Positions 43,127 through 50,677 of a stretch of 53,053 bases of DNA are shown here, one piece after another. Within the stretch, counting starts at the first letter, position 1, and each line of letters begins with the position of its first letter. A model generated the notes under the pieces. That model did not search any database, was not told the DNA's origin, and saw nothing but the letters and a program-made list of their open reading frames with translations. The position numbers and the translations under genes are program-made. Source of the stretch: Lactobacillaceae bacterium UBA5807 (GTDB lineage Bacteria; Bacillota; Bacilli; Lactobacillales; Lactobacillaceae); assembly GCA_002418005.1 (NCBI GenBank), contig DIDF01000015.1:1-53053 (forward strand), read 5' to 3'.

Positions 43127-43939
43127 TTATTTATTAAGTTCAGAATAGGCGTTTTCCATTACTTTTTCAATTGAAACTTTGTTACTAATTTCCGGAGAAT
43201 CAACAGATTTAAGGCAAACTAAAAATTCAATATTCCCTACACCGCCTTTTATCGGTGAAAAATCAAGGCCAACAACTGAATATCCTGCAGTTACAGCAAA
43301 GTTTACAATTTTGTTCAACACAGCCTCATGAACCGTAGGATCTTTGACTACTCCATGTTTGCCAACATTATTTTTTCCAGCTTCAAATTGTGGTTTTATC
43401 AAAGCAACGACATAACCACCCTTTTTGATAATATTTTTTAGCGGTGGCAATATTAATTCCAGGGAAATAAAAGAAACATCAATTGATGCAAATTGAGGTT
43501 GGCCATGAGTGAAATCAGTTAATTTAGAATAACGAAAATTAGTGTGTTCCATAACCACTACCCGAGGATCTTCCCTTAATTTCCAAACAAGTTGATTACT
43601 GCCAACGTCAAGGGCATAACTTAGTTTTGCCCCATTTTGAAGCATAACATCAGTAAAACCACCAGTAGATGAACCAATGTCTAAAACAATGAGGTCTTTA
43701 ACATCTATATTAAAAACATCAAGGGCTTTTGCTAACTTGAAACCACCACGACTAACATACGGCATTGGTTTTCCTTTTAAATGAAGCTCAGTGTCAACAG
43801 GAATCTTCATTCCAGGTTTATCGAGTCGCTGCTCATTTTTACCTAAAATTTCGCCTGCCATTACTGCCCTTTTTGCCTGTTCACGAGAATCAAAAAGCCC
43901 TTGGTTAACCAAAAGTACGTCGACTCTTTGTTTTTCCAT
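43127..43939 (-). CDS. tlyA: TlyA-family rRNA methyltransferase (S4 plus FtsJ domains)
   Basis: A 270-residue protein with an N-terminal S4 RNA-binding domain (RVDVLLVNQGLFDSREQAKR, KRAVMAGEI) and a SAM-binding FtsJ-like domain (VLDIGSSTGGFTDVMLQNG, YALDVGSNQL, SIDVSFISLELILPPL). TlyA/YqxC proteins methylate the ribose of rRNA; some act as haemolysins by annotation only. The frame opens at 43972, inside ispA, but ATG 43939, just past the ispA stop, matches the family start MEKQRVDVLL. It is the usual neighbour of argR and ispA. Confidence 0.92.
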   Translation of the reverse strand: MEKQRVDVLLVNQGLFDSREQAKRAVMAGEILGKNEQRLDKPGMKIPVDTELHLKGKPMPYVSRGGFKLAKALDVFNIDVKDLIVLDIGSSTGGFTDVMLQNGAKLSYALDVGSNQLVWKLREDPRVVVMEHTNFRYSKLTDFTHGQPQFASIDVSFISLELILPPLKNIIKKGGYVVALIKPQFEAGKNNVGKHGVVKDPTVHEAVLNKIVNFAVTAGYSVVGLDFSPIKGGVGNIEFLVCLKSVDSPEISNKVSIEKVMENAYSELNK

Positions 43940-43940
43940 T

Positions 43941-44840
43941 TTATTTTTCATCCTTAATTTTAAAATAATCACAAAAACTGTTCAGTAATGAGGTATCAAG
44001 TTGCAGGGTTTGTTCTGCCTTTTTTAAAGACTGTCTTGCTTGATCAACAGTTTCTATTAAAATTGTTTTAGTTTTGTCTAAGCCAAACAGATTAGGATAA
44101 GTATTCTTTCCTTTATCCTGATGGACTGGTTTACCCAACGTTTTTTCATCGCCAATCACATCCAAAAGATCGTCATATATTTGAAACGCCAGACCAAATT
44201 CATCCGCAAATTTTAAAAGGTACTTTCGATTTTGTAAGGGAACGTTACCAATAATCAACCCCGCTTCAACAGCATAGTGAATTAAAGCTCCTGTTTTATG
44301 CCGATGAAGCTTTTTTAAACCGTCATAATTTAAACGGGTGCCTTCAAACTGAATATCATCAGCCTGTCCTGAAACCATTCCCTTAGGGCCGGCTGCTTTA
44401 CACAAATTCAAGGCCAATTCAGCTGAAGTATGAGGATTAAGATTGTTTTCTAAAGTCCATTGAATTGCCAATGCTTGAAGTCCATCCCCAGCTAATGTGG
44501 CCATTCCTGCACCAAATTTTTTATGATTAGTCGGCTTGCCACGTCTTAAATCATCATTGTCCATCGCCGGCAAATCATCATGAATTAAGGAATAAGTATG
44601 AAGTAGTTCCAATCCACAAGCTACTTTTAAGGCGGAATCATTAATTTTAAAGTTAATTGTTTGAAGAGTTGAAAGAACTAGCAGCGGGCGAAGCCTTTTA
44701 CCACCAGCATCAACTGAATATTGCATTGCGGATTCTAATTCATCTTGGTCAGTATCAGCAGCAATATTCTTATCCAAAAAATTGTTTATTTTTGGCAGCC
44801 AAGTTTGCTCAAAGGCTTTTAATGTATTTTCACTGCTCAT
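43941..44840 (-). CDS. ispA: Polyprenyl synthase, farnesyl diphosphate synthase type
   Basis: The enzyme joins isopentenyl units into geranyl or farnesyl diphosphate for undecaprenyl carrier and other isoprenoids. The 299-residue protein has the first aspartate-rich motif SLIHDDLPAMDNDDLRRGKPT, the second FQIYDDLLDVIGDE, and GGKRLRPLLVL. The frame opens at a GTG (44849), but ATG 44840 has AAAAGGTGACCAAG upstream. It overlaps the end of xseB and is followed by tlyA. Confidence 0.95.
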   Translation of the reverse strand: MSSENTLKAFEQTWLPKINNFLDKNIAADTDQDELESAMQYSVDAGGKRLRPLLVLSTLQTINFKINDSALKVACGLELLHTYSLIHDDLPAMDNDDLRRGKPTNHKKFGAGMATLAGDGLQALAIQWTLENNLNPHTSAELALNLCKAAGPKGMVSGQADDIQFEGTRLNYDGLKKLHRHKTGALIHYAVEAGLIIGNVPLQNRKYLLKFADEFGLAFQIYDDLLDVIGDEKTLGKPVHQDKGKNTYPNLFGLDKTKTILIETVDQARQSLKKAEQTLQLDTSLLNSFCDYFKIKDEK

Positions 44841-45087
44841 CTTGGTCACCTTTTGAAGTAGTTTGGTTTTTATTATCCTCGTAAGGAACCTCTTGACCCT
44901 CTTTATTTACCATTTTGGCCATTGTTTTTTCTGCTGTGGTCAACGTTTTTTGAAGGTCTTCGCTTAATTTCATTCCCACTTTGAATTTTTCCATTGATTC
45001 TTCAAGTGGAACATTTCCTTGTTCAAGTTGATTAACTATCGACTCTAATTCTGTCATTTTTTGTTCAAATGTTTTATTATCAGCCAT
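44830..45087 (-). CDS. xseB: Exodeoxyribonuclease VII small subunit
   Basis: XseB forms a multimeric complex with XseA that degrades single-stranded DNA. The 85-residue protein is a helical coiled coil (FEQKMTELESIVNQLEQGNV, PLEESMEKFKVGMKLSEDLQ, LTTAEKTM), the family pattern, ending in a charged tail. It begins one base inside the xseA stop. Confidence 0.95.
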   Translation of the reverse strand: MADNKTFEQKMTELESIVNQLEQGNVPLEESMEKFKVGMKLSEDLQKTLTTAEKTMAKMVNKEGQEVPYEDNKNQTTSKGDQDEQ

Positions 45088-46433
45088 TATTGTTTCTCCT
45101 TGTTTTTCTGGATCTTATTCACCTGAGCCTTAACAATCCCATCTTTAAAATGAACATCAATTAATTTGGATTTTATTTGAGATACACTACTTAAAAAGTT
45201 ACCCTCATCATCAGTAGTGTAAGTATAGCCCCGACTTAAGATTCTTAGTGGGCTTAAATGATCTAGTGAACCAACTAACAACTGAAATTTATGAGCATGT
45301 TGATTTAGGTTATTTTTTTCACCAGTAGTAATTCTAAAAGTCAAAGTTGCTAATTTTTGACTTGCTTCTTGAATTCTATGAATTGGAGTATCCAAATCAA
45401 TTCGCGCTTTGAGCTGACTATAATGTTGTTGGAACTTTTGGATATTTTGTTGTTCTTGATTTACCAATCTTTGCAACAACAAATCTAAGCTTTGCGAGTA
45501 GCTTTCATAAATTCTTTCTGGTGATTTAAAAATTACCGATCCAGAAAGCCGCTTTAAGCGAATTTTGTTTTGCTCAATTAACTGATATATTCCATTGATT
45601 AGTCTAGTTTGATCAGTTTTTAGGTTAACCAAAACTTCATCTAGTTTGGGAACTGCTAATTCAGCAGCGGCCGTTGGTGTGGCTGCTCGAACATCTGCTA
45701 CCAGGTCCGCAATGGTAGTATCCGTTTCATGACCCACAGAAGAAATAATTGGAATTTGACTGGCCACAATCGCCCGGGCAACATTTTCTTCATTAAATGG
45801 CCAAAGGTCTTCAATCGATCCACCACCACGCCCAACAATCAAGGTATCAAAATTACCAATGGCATTAACTCGCTTGATTTGCGAAACGATATCCGCACTA
45901 GCTTCTGTCCCTTGAACTAAAGCGGGAAAAAGAACAATTTGAGCAATTGGATATCTCCGTCTGACGGTAGTTATGATATCTCGGATAACCGCTCCACTTG
46001 GAGAAGTAATCACTGCAATCCGTTTTGGAAATTTTGCCAGTGGCTTTTTTTGTAAGCTGAAGAGCCCTTCTTTTTCAAGTTTTGCTTTTAGCTGCTCATA
46101 AGCTTGATAAAGTTGACCAACACCGTCAGGCTCCATCCTTTCAATATAAATCTGATAGCTTCCAGAAGGTTCATAAACTGAAATATGGCCAACTACCAAA
46201 ACCTTCATGCCTTCTTCTGGGGTGAACTTTAGTTTGCTGAAAGCAGAACGAAACATAATTGCACTAATTTTGGCGTTATCATCTTTTAGACTAAAATATT
46301 GATGAGCGTTTGGCCGTAATCTAAAATTAGAAATTTCACCAGTCAAATAAACCTTACCCAAATAAGGATCAACATCAAACTTTCTTTTAATATACTTGGT
46401 TAATGCACTAACCGTTATATAATCATTTGCCAC
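45087..46433 (-). CDS. xseA: Exodeoxyribonuclease VII large subunit
   Basis: The catalytic subunit of exonuclease VII. The 448-residue protein has an N-terminal OB-fold (about 1-105: GKVYLTGEISNFRLRPNAHQ, YFSLKDDNAKISAIMF), the catalytic core with AVITSPSGAVIRDI, DTLIVGRGGGSIEDLWPFNEE and ISSVGHETDTTIADLVADVR, then a coiled-coil arm. The start is GTG 46433, inside the folD stop region, with GGAG upstream. Confidence 0.96.
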   Translation of the reverse strand: MANDYITVSALTKYIKRKFDVDPYLGKVYLTGEISNFRLRPNAHQYFSLKDDNAKISAIMFRSAFSKLKFTPEEGMKVLVVGHISVYEPSGSYQIYIERMEPDGVGQLYQAYEQLKAKLEKEGLFSLQKKPLAKFPKRIAVITSPSGAVIRDIITTVRRRYPIAQIVLFPALVQGTEASADIVSQIKRVNAIGNFDTLIVGRGGGSIEDLWPFNEENVARAIVASQIPIISSVGHETDTTIADLVADVRAATPTAAAELAVPKLDEVLVNLKTDQTRLINGIYQLIEQNKIRLKRLSGSVIFKSPERIYESYSQSLDLLLQRLVNQEQQNIQKFQQHYSQLKARIDLDTPIHRIQEASQKLATLTFRITTGEKNNLNQHAHKFQLLVGSLDHLSPLRILSRGYTYTTDDEGNFLSSVSQIKSKLIDVHFKDGIVKAQVNKIQKNKEKQ

Positions 46434-47289
46434 TTTGCATACTCCAATTTGCCATTTTAACTGTTTGCTGCATCAACGTAGCAATAGTCATCGGACCAAC
46501 CCCGCCTGGAACTGGCGTAATAAAGCCAGCTTTTTTGCTAACATCATCAAAGTCAACGTCACCGACAAGATGTCCTTGATCACTCAAATTCTGGCCAACA
46601 TCGATAACTACACAACCATCTTTTACATCAGACCCAGTGATAGTGTTTACTCTTCCAGTAGACGAAATGATAATATCGGCCGGTTTTGTATATTCTGAAA
46701 TATCCTTAGTGAAATGGTTTAATACCGATACAGATGCTCCTGCATTAATTAATAATGCTGTTAAGGGTTTGCCGACAATGTTACTTCTACCTATAATCAC
46801 AGCCTTTTTCCCTTGCAAGACAATGCCATATTTACCCATCAAAGTCATAATGCCTTGAGGAGTGCAAGAAACTGGATAGTTGGTATTATCATTTAAAAAT
46901 AATTTTCCGATATTTAAAGGATGAAATCCGTCAACATCCTTTGCTGGGGAAATGGAGCGAGTAATTTTTTTTGCATCAATATCTTTTGGTAGTGGATCCT
47001 GGACTAAAATCCCATGAATAGTTGGGTCATTGTTGTAATCTTTTATGACATCTAATAATTCTGCTTGTGAGGTTGACGATGGCAAATTTTTGACTACGGA
47101 ATTAATTCCAAGTCGAGTTGCAACCCGGTCTTTATTTCTCACATAACGCCTACTGGCTTGATCATCACCCACTAAAATAACCGCCAAGCCTGGTGCAATT
47201 CCGTATTGGTCTTGAAATTTGGCTGTATTAATTTTTGTTTGTTGATTTAACTGCTTAGCAGTCGCTTTCCCGTCAAGAATTGTAGTCAT
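46423..47289 (-). CDS. folD: Methylenetetrahydrofolate dehydrogenase/cyclohydrolase FolD
   Basis: FolD interconverts 5,10-methylene- and 10-formyl-tetrahydrofolate, which supplies Fmt and purine synthesis. The 288-residue protein has VGDDQASRRYVRNKDR, ILVQDPLPKDI, DVDGFHPLNIGKLF, CTPQGIMTLM, VIIGRSNIVGKPL and TPVPGGVGPMTIA. The frame opens at a TTG (47304), but ATG 47289 has GGAGG eight bases upstream. It overlaps the start of xseA by 11 nt. Confidence 0.96.
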   Translation of the reverse strand: MTTILDGKATAKQLNQQTKINTAKFQDQYGIAPGLAVILVGDDQASRRYVRNKDRVATRLGINSVVKNLPSSTSQAELLDVIKDYNNDPTIHGILVQDPLPKDIDAKKITRSISPAKDVDGFHPLNIGKLFLNDNTNYPVSCTPQGIMTLMGKYGIVLQGKKAVIIGRSNIVGKPLTALLINAGASVSVLNHFTKDISEYTKPADIIISSTGRVNTITGSDVKDGCVVIDVGQNLSDQGHLVGDVDFDDVSKKAGFITPVPGGVGPMTIATLMQQTVKMANWSMQSGK

Positions 47290-47319
47290 TTTCTTAGCCT
47301 CCAAAATAAAATTAAATAC

Positions 47320-47352
47320 AAAAAAATAGATTTACTTTCCGTAAACCTATTT
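47320..47352 (-). terminator. Intrinsic terminator overlapping the nusB end
   Basis: On the minus strand AAATAGGTTTA pairs with TAAATCTATTT around a seven-base loop, followed by TTTTGTATTT. The stem includes the nusB stop codon and leaves only about 30 nt before folD. Confidence 0.75.
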
Positions 47353-47760
47353 TACCAGTTCTTCTAATACGTGAGATAAAATCCCGTTAACAAATTTACG
47401 AGATTTATCATCACTAAATTTTTTTGTAAGCTCCAAAGCTTCATTTATTGAAACCTTCAAAGGCAAATCATCTACAAATTTCATTTCATAAATGGCAATT
47501 TCAAGAATTATTAAGTCAGTTTTGGCTATTCTTTCAATTGACCAACCAGAAACCAAGTACTTTGAAATCATGCTATCAATGACCGACTTATTATTAGTTA
47601 CGCCATCGATTAATTGATTCAAGTATTCTGGTTCCTGTTCACCATACTTTCCTCTCGTCAAAACATTAAAGAAGTCCTGACGATCGGTTTGCTTGTTAGT
47701 ATTCATGGCAAATAAGGTTTGAAACGCCAATTCACGAATTTGATGCCGGTTTAATTCCAC
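47347..47760 (-). CDS. nusB: Transcription antitermination factor NusB
   Basis: NusB works with S10 in rRNA antitermination. The 137-residue helical protein has NRHQIRELAFQTLFAMN, LNQLIDGVTNNKSVIDSMIS, RIAKTDLIILEIAIYEM and VSINEALELTKKFSDDKSRK followed by FVNGILSHV. The start is GTG 47760, which overlaps the last base of the asp23 stop. The efp-asp23-nusB order is standard. Confidence 0.96.
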   Translation of the reverse strand: MELNRHQIRELAFQTLFAMNTNKQTDRQDFFNVLTRGKYGEQEPEYLNQLIDGVTNNKSVIDSMISKYLVSGWSIERIAKTDLIILEIAIYEMKFVDDLPLKVSINEALELTKKFSDDKSRKFVNGILSHVLEELVK

Positions 47761-48194
47761 TATTCGTCACCATTTTTCTGAGTAGCAAATGGATCATTTG
47801 GATCAACAGTTGACTCTGTTTTTTCTGGAACGACTCCTTGAACATGAACGTTGACTTCAGAAACTTTAATTTGAGTCATAAACAAGAGCTGTTGTTCAAC
47901 TTGGTCTTGAATTTCCAAGGCCACTTTGGGCACAGAAACTCCATAATTTAAATAAACATAAATGTCAACAATTAAATTATCACCATTATAGTTTAACTTA
48001 ACGCCCTTGGAATGTTCAGTCTTTCGGCCAAACCATTGGTTAACACTGGAGCTAAAAGAACCTCTCATCCGGTTGACACCATCAACCTCGGTAGCGGCAA
48101 CTCCAGCAATAATTTCAAGAACTCTTGGAGTAATCTCAATTTTTCCAAGCTCAGGATCATCGGATTTTAAAACAATATTTGTATCTTCAGCCAT
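47760..48194 (-). CDS. Asp23/Gls24-family envelope stress protein (YqhY-like)
   Basis: A 144-residue Asp23-family protein: GKIEITPRVLEIIAGVAATEV, VDGVNRMRGSFSSSV, VKLNYNGDNLIVDIYVYLNYG and VNVHVQGVVP. Its place between efp and nusB matches Bacillus YqhY, linked to lipid metabolism control. A shorter paralogue is at 27565-27927. The acidic C-terminal tail of about 25 residues is not part of the core. Confidence 0.92.
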   Translation of the reverse strand: MAEDTNIVLKSDDPELGKIEITPRVLEIIAGVAATEVDGVNRMRGSFSSSVNQWFGRKTEHSKGVKLNYNGDNLIVDIYVYLNYGVSVPKVALEIQDQVEQQLLFMTQIKVSEVNVHVQGVVPEKTESTVDPNDPFATQKNGDE

Positions 48195-48223
48195 GTTTAT
48201 AGCCTCCGTTTCAACTCAAACAA

Positions 48224-48784
48224 TTATGCTCGGGAAATATAAGTACCATCGGTGGTATTGATTATAAGCTTATCACCCTTGTTTACAAAGAACGGAACCT
48301 GAAGAGTCAGGCCAGTTGTCATTGTGGCAGGTTTAGAACCACCAGATGCTGTGTCACCTTTAATTCCAGGTTCAGTGGCTGCTACTTCCAAGGTAACTGT
48401 ATTTGGTAATTCAATTCCCAAAGTTTCGTTATGATACTGAATGACATTAACCTCCATATTTTCTTGAAGGTAATTTAATTCAGTCTTAATCTCATCACCA
48501 GGGATGCTGATTTGTTCATAGTTATCAGTATCCATGAACACATAGGAATCACCATCAGCGTATAAATATTGCATTTTGCGACTTTCAATCGGAGCTTGTT
48601 CCATTTTAGCACCGGCTCTAAAAGTCTTTTCTTGGACAGCACCAGTTCTAAGGTTCTTTAACTTAGAACGAACAAATGCGCCGCCTTTTCCTGGTTTAAC
48701 GTGTTGAAAACTCAAAATTCTCCAAATTGCCTTGTCAACTTCGATGGTTAAACCATTTTTAAAATCAGCAGTAGAAATTGCCAT
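48224..48784 (-). CDS. efp: Elongation factor P
   Basis: EF-P relieves ribosome stalling at polyproline. The 186-residue protein has a KOW-like N-terminal domain with the tip loop HVKPGKGGAFVRSKLKNLRT (the modifiable residue in the PGKGG loop is Lys) and two OB domains ending in TTGLTLQVPFFVNKGDKLII. The length is normal and the ATG follows AGGAGG. It is the first gene of the efp-asp23-nusB unit. Confidence 0.97.
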   Translation of the reverse strand: MAISTADFKNGLTIEVDKAIWRILSFQHVKPGKGGAFVRSKLKNLRTGAVQEKTFRAGAKMEQAPIESRKMQYLYADGDSYVFMDTDNYEQISIPGDEIKTELNYLQENMEVNVIQYHNETLGIELPNTVTLEVAATEPGIKGDTASGGSKPATMTTGLTLQVPFFVNKGDKLIINTTDGTYISRA

Positions 48785-48818
48785 TTTTATTCCTCCTAAT
48801 AGTAAACTAACAAAACCA

Positions 48819-48824
48819 ATTATA
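48819..48824 (-). promoter_or_regulatory. -10 element for efp
   Basis: A perfect TATAAT on the minus strand lies 35 bases before the efp start. The -35 region is not convincing. Confidence 0.4.
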
Positions 48825-48893
48825 TAATAACAAAACGCGAAAAGGTTAATTTTATTTCACTATTTTCTCTTTAGTAATTACAATTAAAGACTA

Positions 48894-48925
48894 ATAAAAA
48901 AGAGCCGTAATTCGCGGCCCCTTTT
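48894..48925 (-). terminator. Intrinsic terminator after rpmA
   Basis: On the minus strand AAAGGGGCCG pairs with CGGCTCTTTT around CGAATTA and continues into a T-run. It lies five bases after the rpmA stop. Confidence 0.8.
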
Positions 48926-48929
48926 CTTG

Positions 48930-49223
48930 TTATTTAACGGCTTCAGTAGCAGGATAAACTAAAACTTGACGTTTATCGCGGCCTTTACGTTCAAACTTAA
49001 CAACGCCATCAACTAAAGCAAATAATGTGTCATCATTTCCTCGGCTAACGTTCTTACCTGGGTAAATGTGAGTACCACGTTGACGATACAAAATAGAACC
49101 GCTAGTTACATTTGAACCATCGGCTGCCTTTGCACCTAAACGACGACCAGCTGAGTTACGACCGTTGGCAGTCGATCCACCACCTTTATGGTGAGAGAAG
49201 AATTGCAAATTCATTGCTAACAT
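48930..49223 (-). CDS. rpmA: 50S ribosomal protein L27, precursor with N-terminal extension
   Basis: L27 lies near the peptidyl transferase centre. The 97-residue precursor starts MLAMNLQFFSHHKGGGSTAN; in Firmicutes such L27 proteins are cut after the NLQFF motif by the cysteine protease Prp, encoded next door. The remainder (GRDS-like NGRNSAGRRLGAKAADG, RQRGTHIYPGKNVSRGNDDT) is standard. It forms the rplU-prp-rpmA unit. Confidence 0.97.
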   Translation of the reverse strand: MLAMNLQFFSHHKGGGSTANGRNSAGRRLGAKAADGSNVTSGSILYRQRGTHIYPGKNVSRGNDDTLFALVDGVVKFERKGRDKRQVLVYPATEAVK

Positions 49224-49241
49224 AAGGCTACACCTCCGTAC

Positions 49242-49607
49242 TTATAAAATATTTTTTGTTTTAGCTTGTTTTGAACTAACTTCGTTCAAAGTAATGTACT
49301 TACTGTATCTGGCAGTTATATCTTTAAGCCCATTCTCAAAGGTTCGTAAGATTGCATCCGCTTGGATACTTTGTTTGGAATCCTTAATAACTGGAACTTT
49401 AACCGATAAATAGCCGCCATTCTTATCGTCACTTTCAACCTCAATGTCGATTCCAGCAACTTCTTGAAGGCCATTAACCGTTGAAATTGAAAGCACTGAA
49501 ACAGCGGAGCAAACAATGTCTTGACCATACTCGCCAGCATCAGCATGACCAGTAATGGTAAATCCACTAATATAATTTTGATAATGTTCAATATTAGCTT
49601 TAATCAT
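49242..49607 (-). CDS. prp: Ribosomal-processing cysteine protease Prp
   Basis: Prp removes the N-terminal extension of L27. The 121-residue protein has the catalytic His in FTITGHADAGEYGQDIVCSA and the catalytic Cys twelve residues later in the same stretch, the family signature. It lies between rplU and rpmA, the standard arrangement (YsxB). Length is slightly above average because of a basic C-terminal tail. Confidence 0.96.
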   Translation of the reverse strand: MIKANIEHYQNYISGFTITGHADAGEYGQDIVCSAVSVLSISTVNGLQEVAGIDIEVESDDKNGGYLSVKVPVIKDSKQSIQADAILRTFENGLKDITARYSKYITLNEVSSKQAKTKNIL

Positions 49608-49627
49608 AAGCTGTCACTCCACTCGGA

Positions 49628-49936
49628 TTAACCTTTAATAGAGTCAATAGAGACTTTAGTATATGGTTGACGATGGCCTTGAGTGTGTTTAGCACCCTTC
49701 TTAGGCTTGTAACGTAAAATTGTGATTTTCTTTTGAAGGCCTTGCTTTTCTACCGTTCCAGTTACAGAAGCTCCATCAACTAATGGAGTTCCAAACTTAG
49801 TAGAATCGCCACCAACCATGACAACCTTGTCAAAGGTTACCTTGTCGCCTTCCTTAGCATCCAATTTTTCAATATAAATTGAATCGCCTTTAGAAACTTT
49901 ATACTGCTTACCGCCAGTAACAATCACTGCATACAT
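49628..49936 (-). CDS. rplU: 50S ribosomal protein L21
   Basis: The 102-residue protein reads MYAVIVTGGKQYKVSKGDSI, YIEKLDAKEGDKVTFDKVVM and KKGAKHTQGHRQPYTKVSID, the L21 pattern. Its ATG follows AAGGAGGTG. It heads the rplU-prp-rpmA unit after a leader RNA and a strong promoter. Confidence 0.97.
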   Translation of the reverse strand: MYAVIVTGGKQYKVSKGDSIYIEKLDAKEGDKVTFDKVVMVGGDSTKFGTPLVDGASVTGTVEKQGLQKKITILRYKPKKGAKHTQGHRQPYTKVSIDSIKG

Positions 49937-49954
49937 ATATTGTGCACCTCCTTA

Positions 49955-50058
49955 TAAATGTGCTTATACTCGCCAGAATAAAGCGCCCAATGAATTTTTA
50001 TTGGAACTTCAGCTCAAACTGTGCGGTTGTAGCTGTGGAAGCCCACAAATACAACGTT
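49955..50058 (-). ncRNA. L21-type ribosomal protein leader in the rplU 5' UTR
   Basis: The roughly 115-nt leader contains GGGCTTCCACAGCTACAACC followed by GCACAG, and a second pairing region with TTGGGCGCTTTATTCTGGCG. This matches the L21 leader family upstream of rplU as I remember it, where L21 is thought to regulate its own operon. Boundaries are approximate. Confidence 0.6.
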
Positions 50059-50061
50059 CTA

Positions 50062-50090
50062 AGTATACATAATTAAAGTGTTAACGTCAA
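50062..50090 (-). promoter_or_regulatory. Sigma-A type promoter for rplU-prp-rpmA
   Basis: On the minus strand TTGACG (50085-50090) and TATACT (50062-50067) are 17 bp apart, directly upstream of the leader. Confidence 0.75.
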
Positions 50091-50112
50091 TAGAAATCAT
50101 TAATGGTCGAAA

Positions 50113-50141
50113 TAAAAAAAGATGCGAATCAGATTCGCATC
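50113..50141 (-). terminator. Intrinsic terminator after tRNA-Arg
   Basis: On the minus strand GATGCGAATC pairs perfectly with GATTCGCATC, with a one-base centre in the dyad, followed by TTTTTTTATTT. Confidence 0.9.
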
Positions 50142-50157
50142 CACTTTGCCGACCAAA

Positions 50158-50231
50158 TGTCGCAGGTGGGGTTCGAACCCACGACCTACGGTTTAGAAGA
50201 CCGTTGCTCTATCCAGCTGAGCCACTGCGAC
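50158..50231 (-). tRNA. tRNA-Arg (anticodon TCT)
   Basis: The minus strand folds into a cloverleaf: acceptor GTCGCAG/CTGCGAC, D-arm GCTCAGCTGGATAGAGC, anticodon arm ACGGTCTTCTAAACCGT with anticodon TCT (reads AGA/AGG), and T-arm GTGGGTTCGAACCCCAC, ending in discriminator A. CCA is not encoded. It is single, with its own promoter and terminator. Confidence 0.95.
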
Positions 50232-50246
50232 AAATCAACATGAATA

Positions 50247-50275
50247 ATTATATAGAAAATAAAGGCCGCCGTCAA
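50247..50275 (-). promoter_or_regulatory. Strong promoter for tRNA-Arg
   Basis: On the minus strand TTGACG (50270-50275) and a perfect TATAAT (50247-50252) are 17 bp apart, 15 bases before the tRNA. Confidence 0.8.
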
Positions 50276-50383
50276 TTAAATTATGAGAAAACGTAATTAT
50301 TTCAGTCAAGAACATCAATGAGCATTAATTACATTAAGAAAGTTTAAAACTATATAAGGATTTGACAAATAAAGAGCTTTTAT

Positions 50384-50412
50384 TTGAATTATTAAAAAAA
50401 TAAAATCATAAT
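50384..50412 (+). promoter_or_regulatory. Possible promoter for the 37-residue membrane peptide gene
   Basis: TTGAAT (50384-50389) and CATAAT (50407-50412) are 17 bp apart, about 40 bases before the start codon. An isolated TTGACA at 50362 is an alternative -35. The rest of 50276-50450 is A+T-rich and shows nothing else. Confidence 0.4.
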
Positions 50413-50450
50413 GTAATCGAAACTTAATAAATAATTAGGAGGTGGAAGTC

Positions 50451-50564
50451 ATGGGATTCTTTGCTATTTTAGTATTAATCTTTATCATCTCAACGTTTAT
50501 TCAGTACTACCTTAATACTTCCACAAACATCAAAGAAAATGGCAAGCATTTGGCAAAAAAGTAG
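50451..50564 (+). CDS. 37-residue single-span membrane peptide, unknown function
   Basis: An ATG with an excellent AGGAGGTGG site (50438-50446) opens a 37-codon frame ending in TAG. The product MGFFAILVLIFIISTFIQYY is a hydrophobic helix; the tail of about 17 residues is polar and ends in HLAKK, placing the C-terminus probably on the cytoplasmic side by the positive-inside rule. No recognised family. It has a possible promoter and a strong terminator of its own and stands between the tRNA and the right-end operon. It could be a regulatory membrane peptide or a toxin-like peptide; neither is shown. Confidence 0.6.
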   Translation: MGFFAILVLIFIISTFIQYYLNTSTNIKENGKHLAKK

Positions 50565-50635
50565 CTAACCCAAAAGTTCTTTGAGTTGCAAAAATGTTTT
50601 TTAATGGAACCAATTTTTAATCTTAATTATATAGC

Positions 50636-50676
50636 GAGCGGAAACAAAATTTAGTTTTGTTTCCGCTCACTTTTTT
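50636..50676 (+). terminator. Intrinsic terminator after the membrane peptide gene
   Basis: GAGCGGAAACAAAA pairs perfectly with TTTTGTTTCCGCTC around a short loop and is followed by ACTTTTTTC on the plus strand. On the minus strand there is no T-run, so it serves mainly the plus-strand gene, while also lying just past the stop of the convergent gene. Confidence 0.88.
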
Positions 50677-50677
50677 C

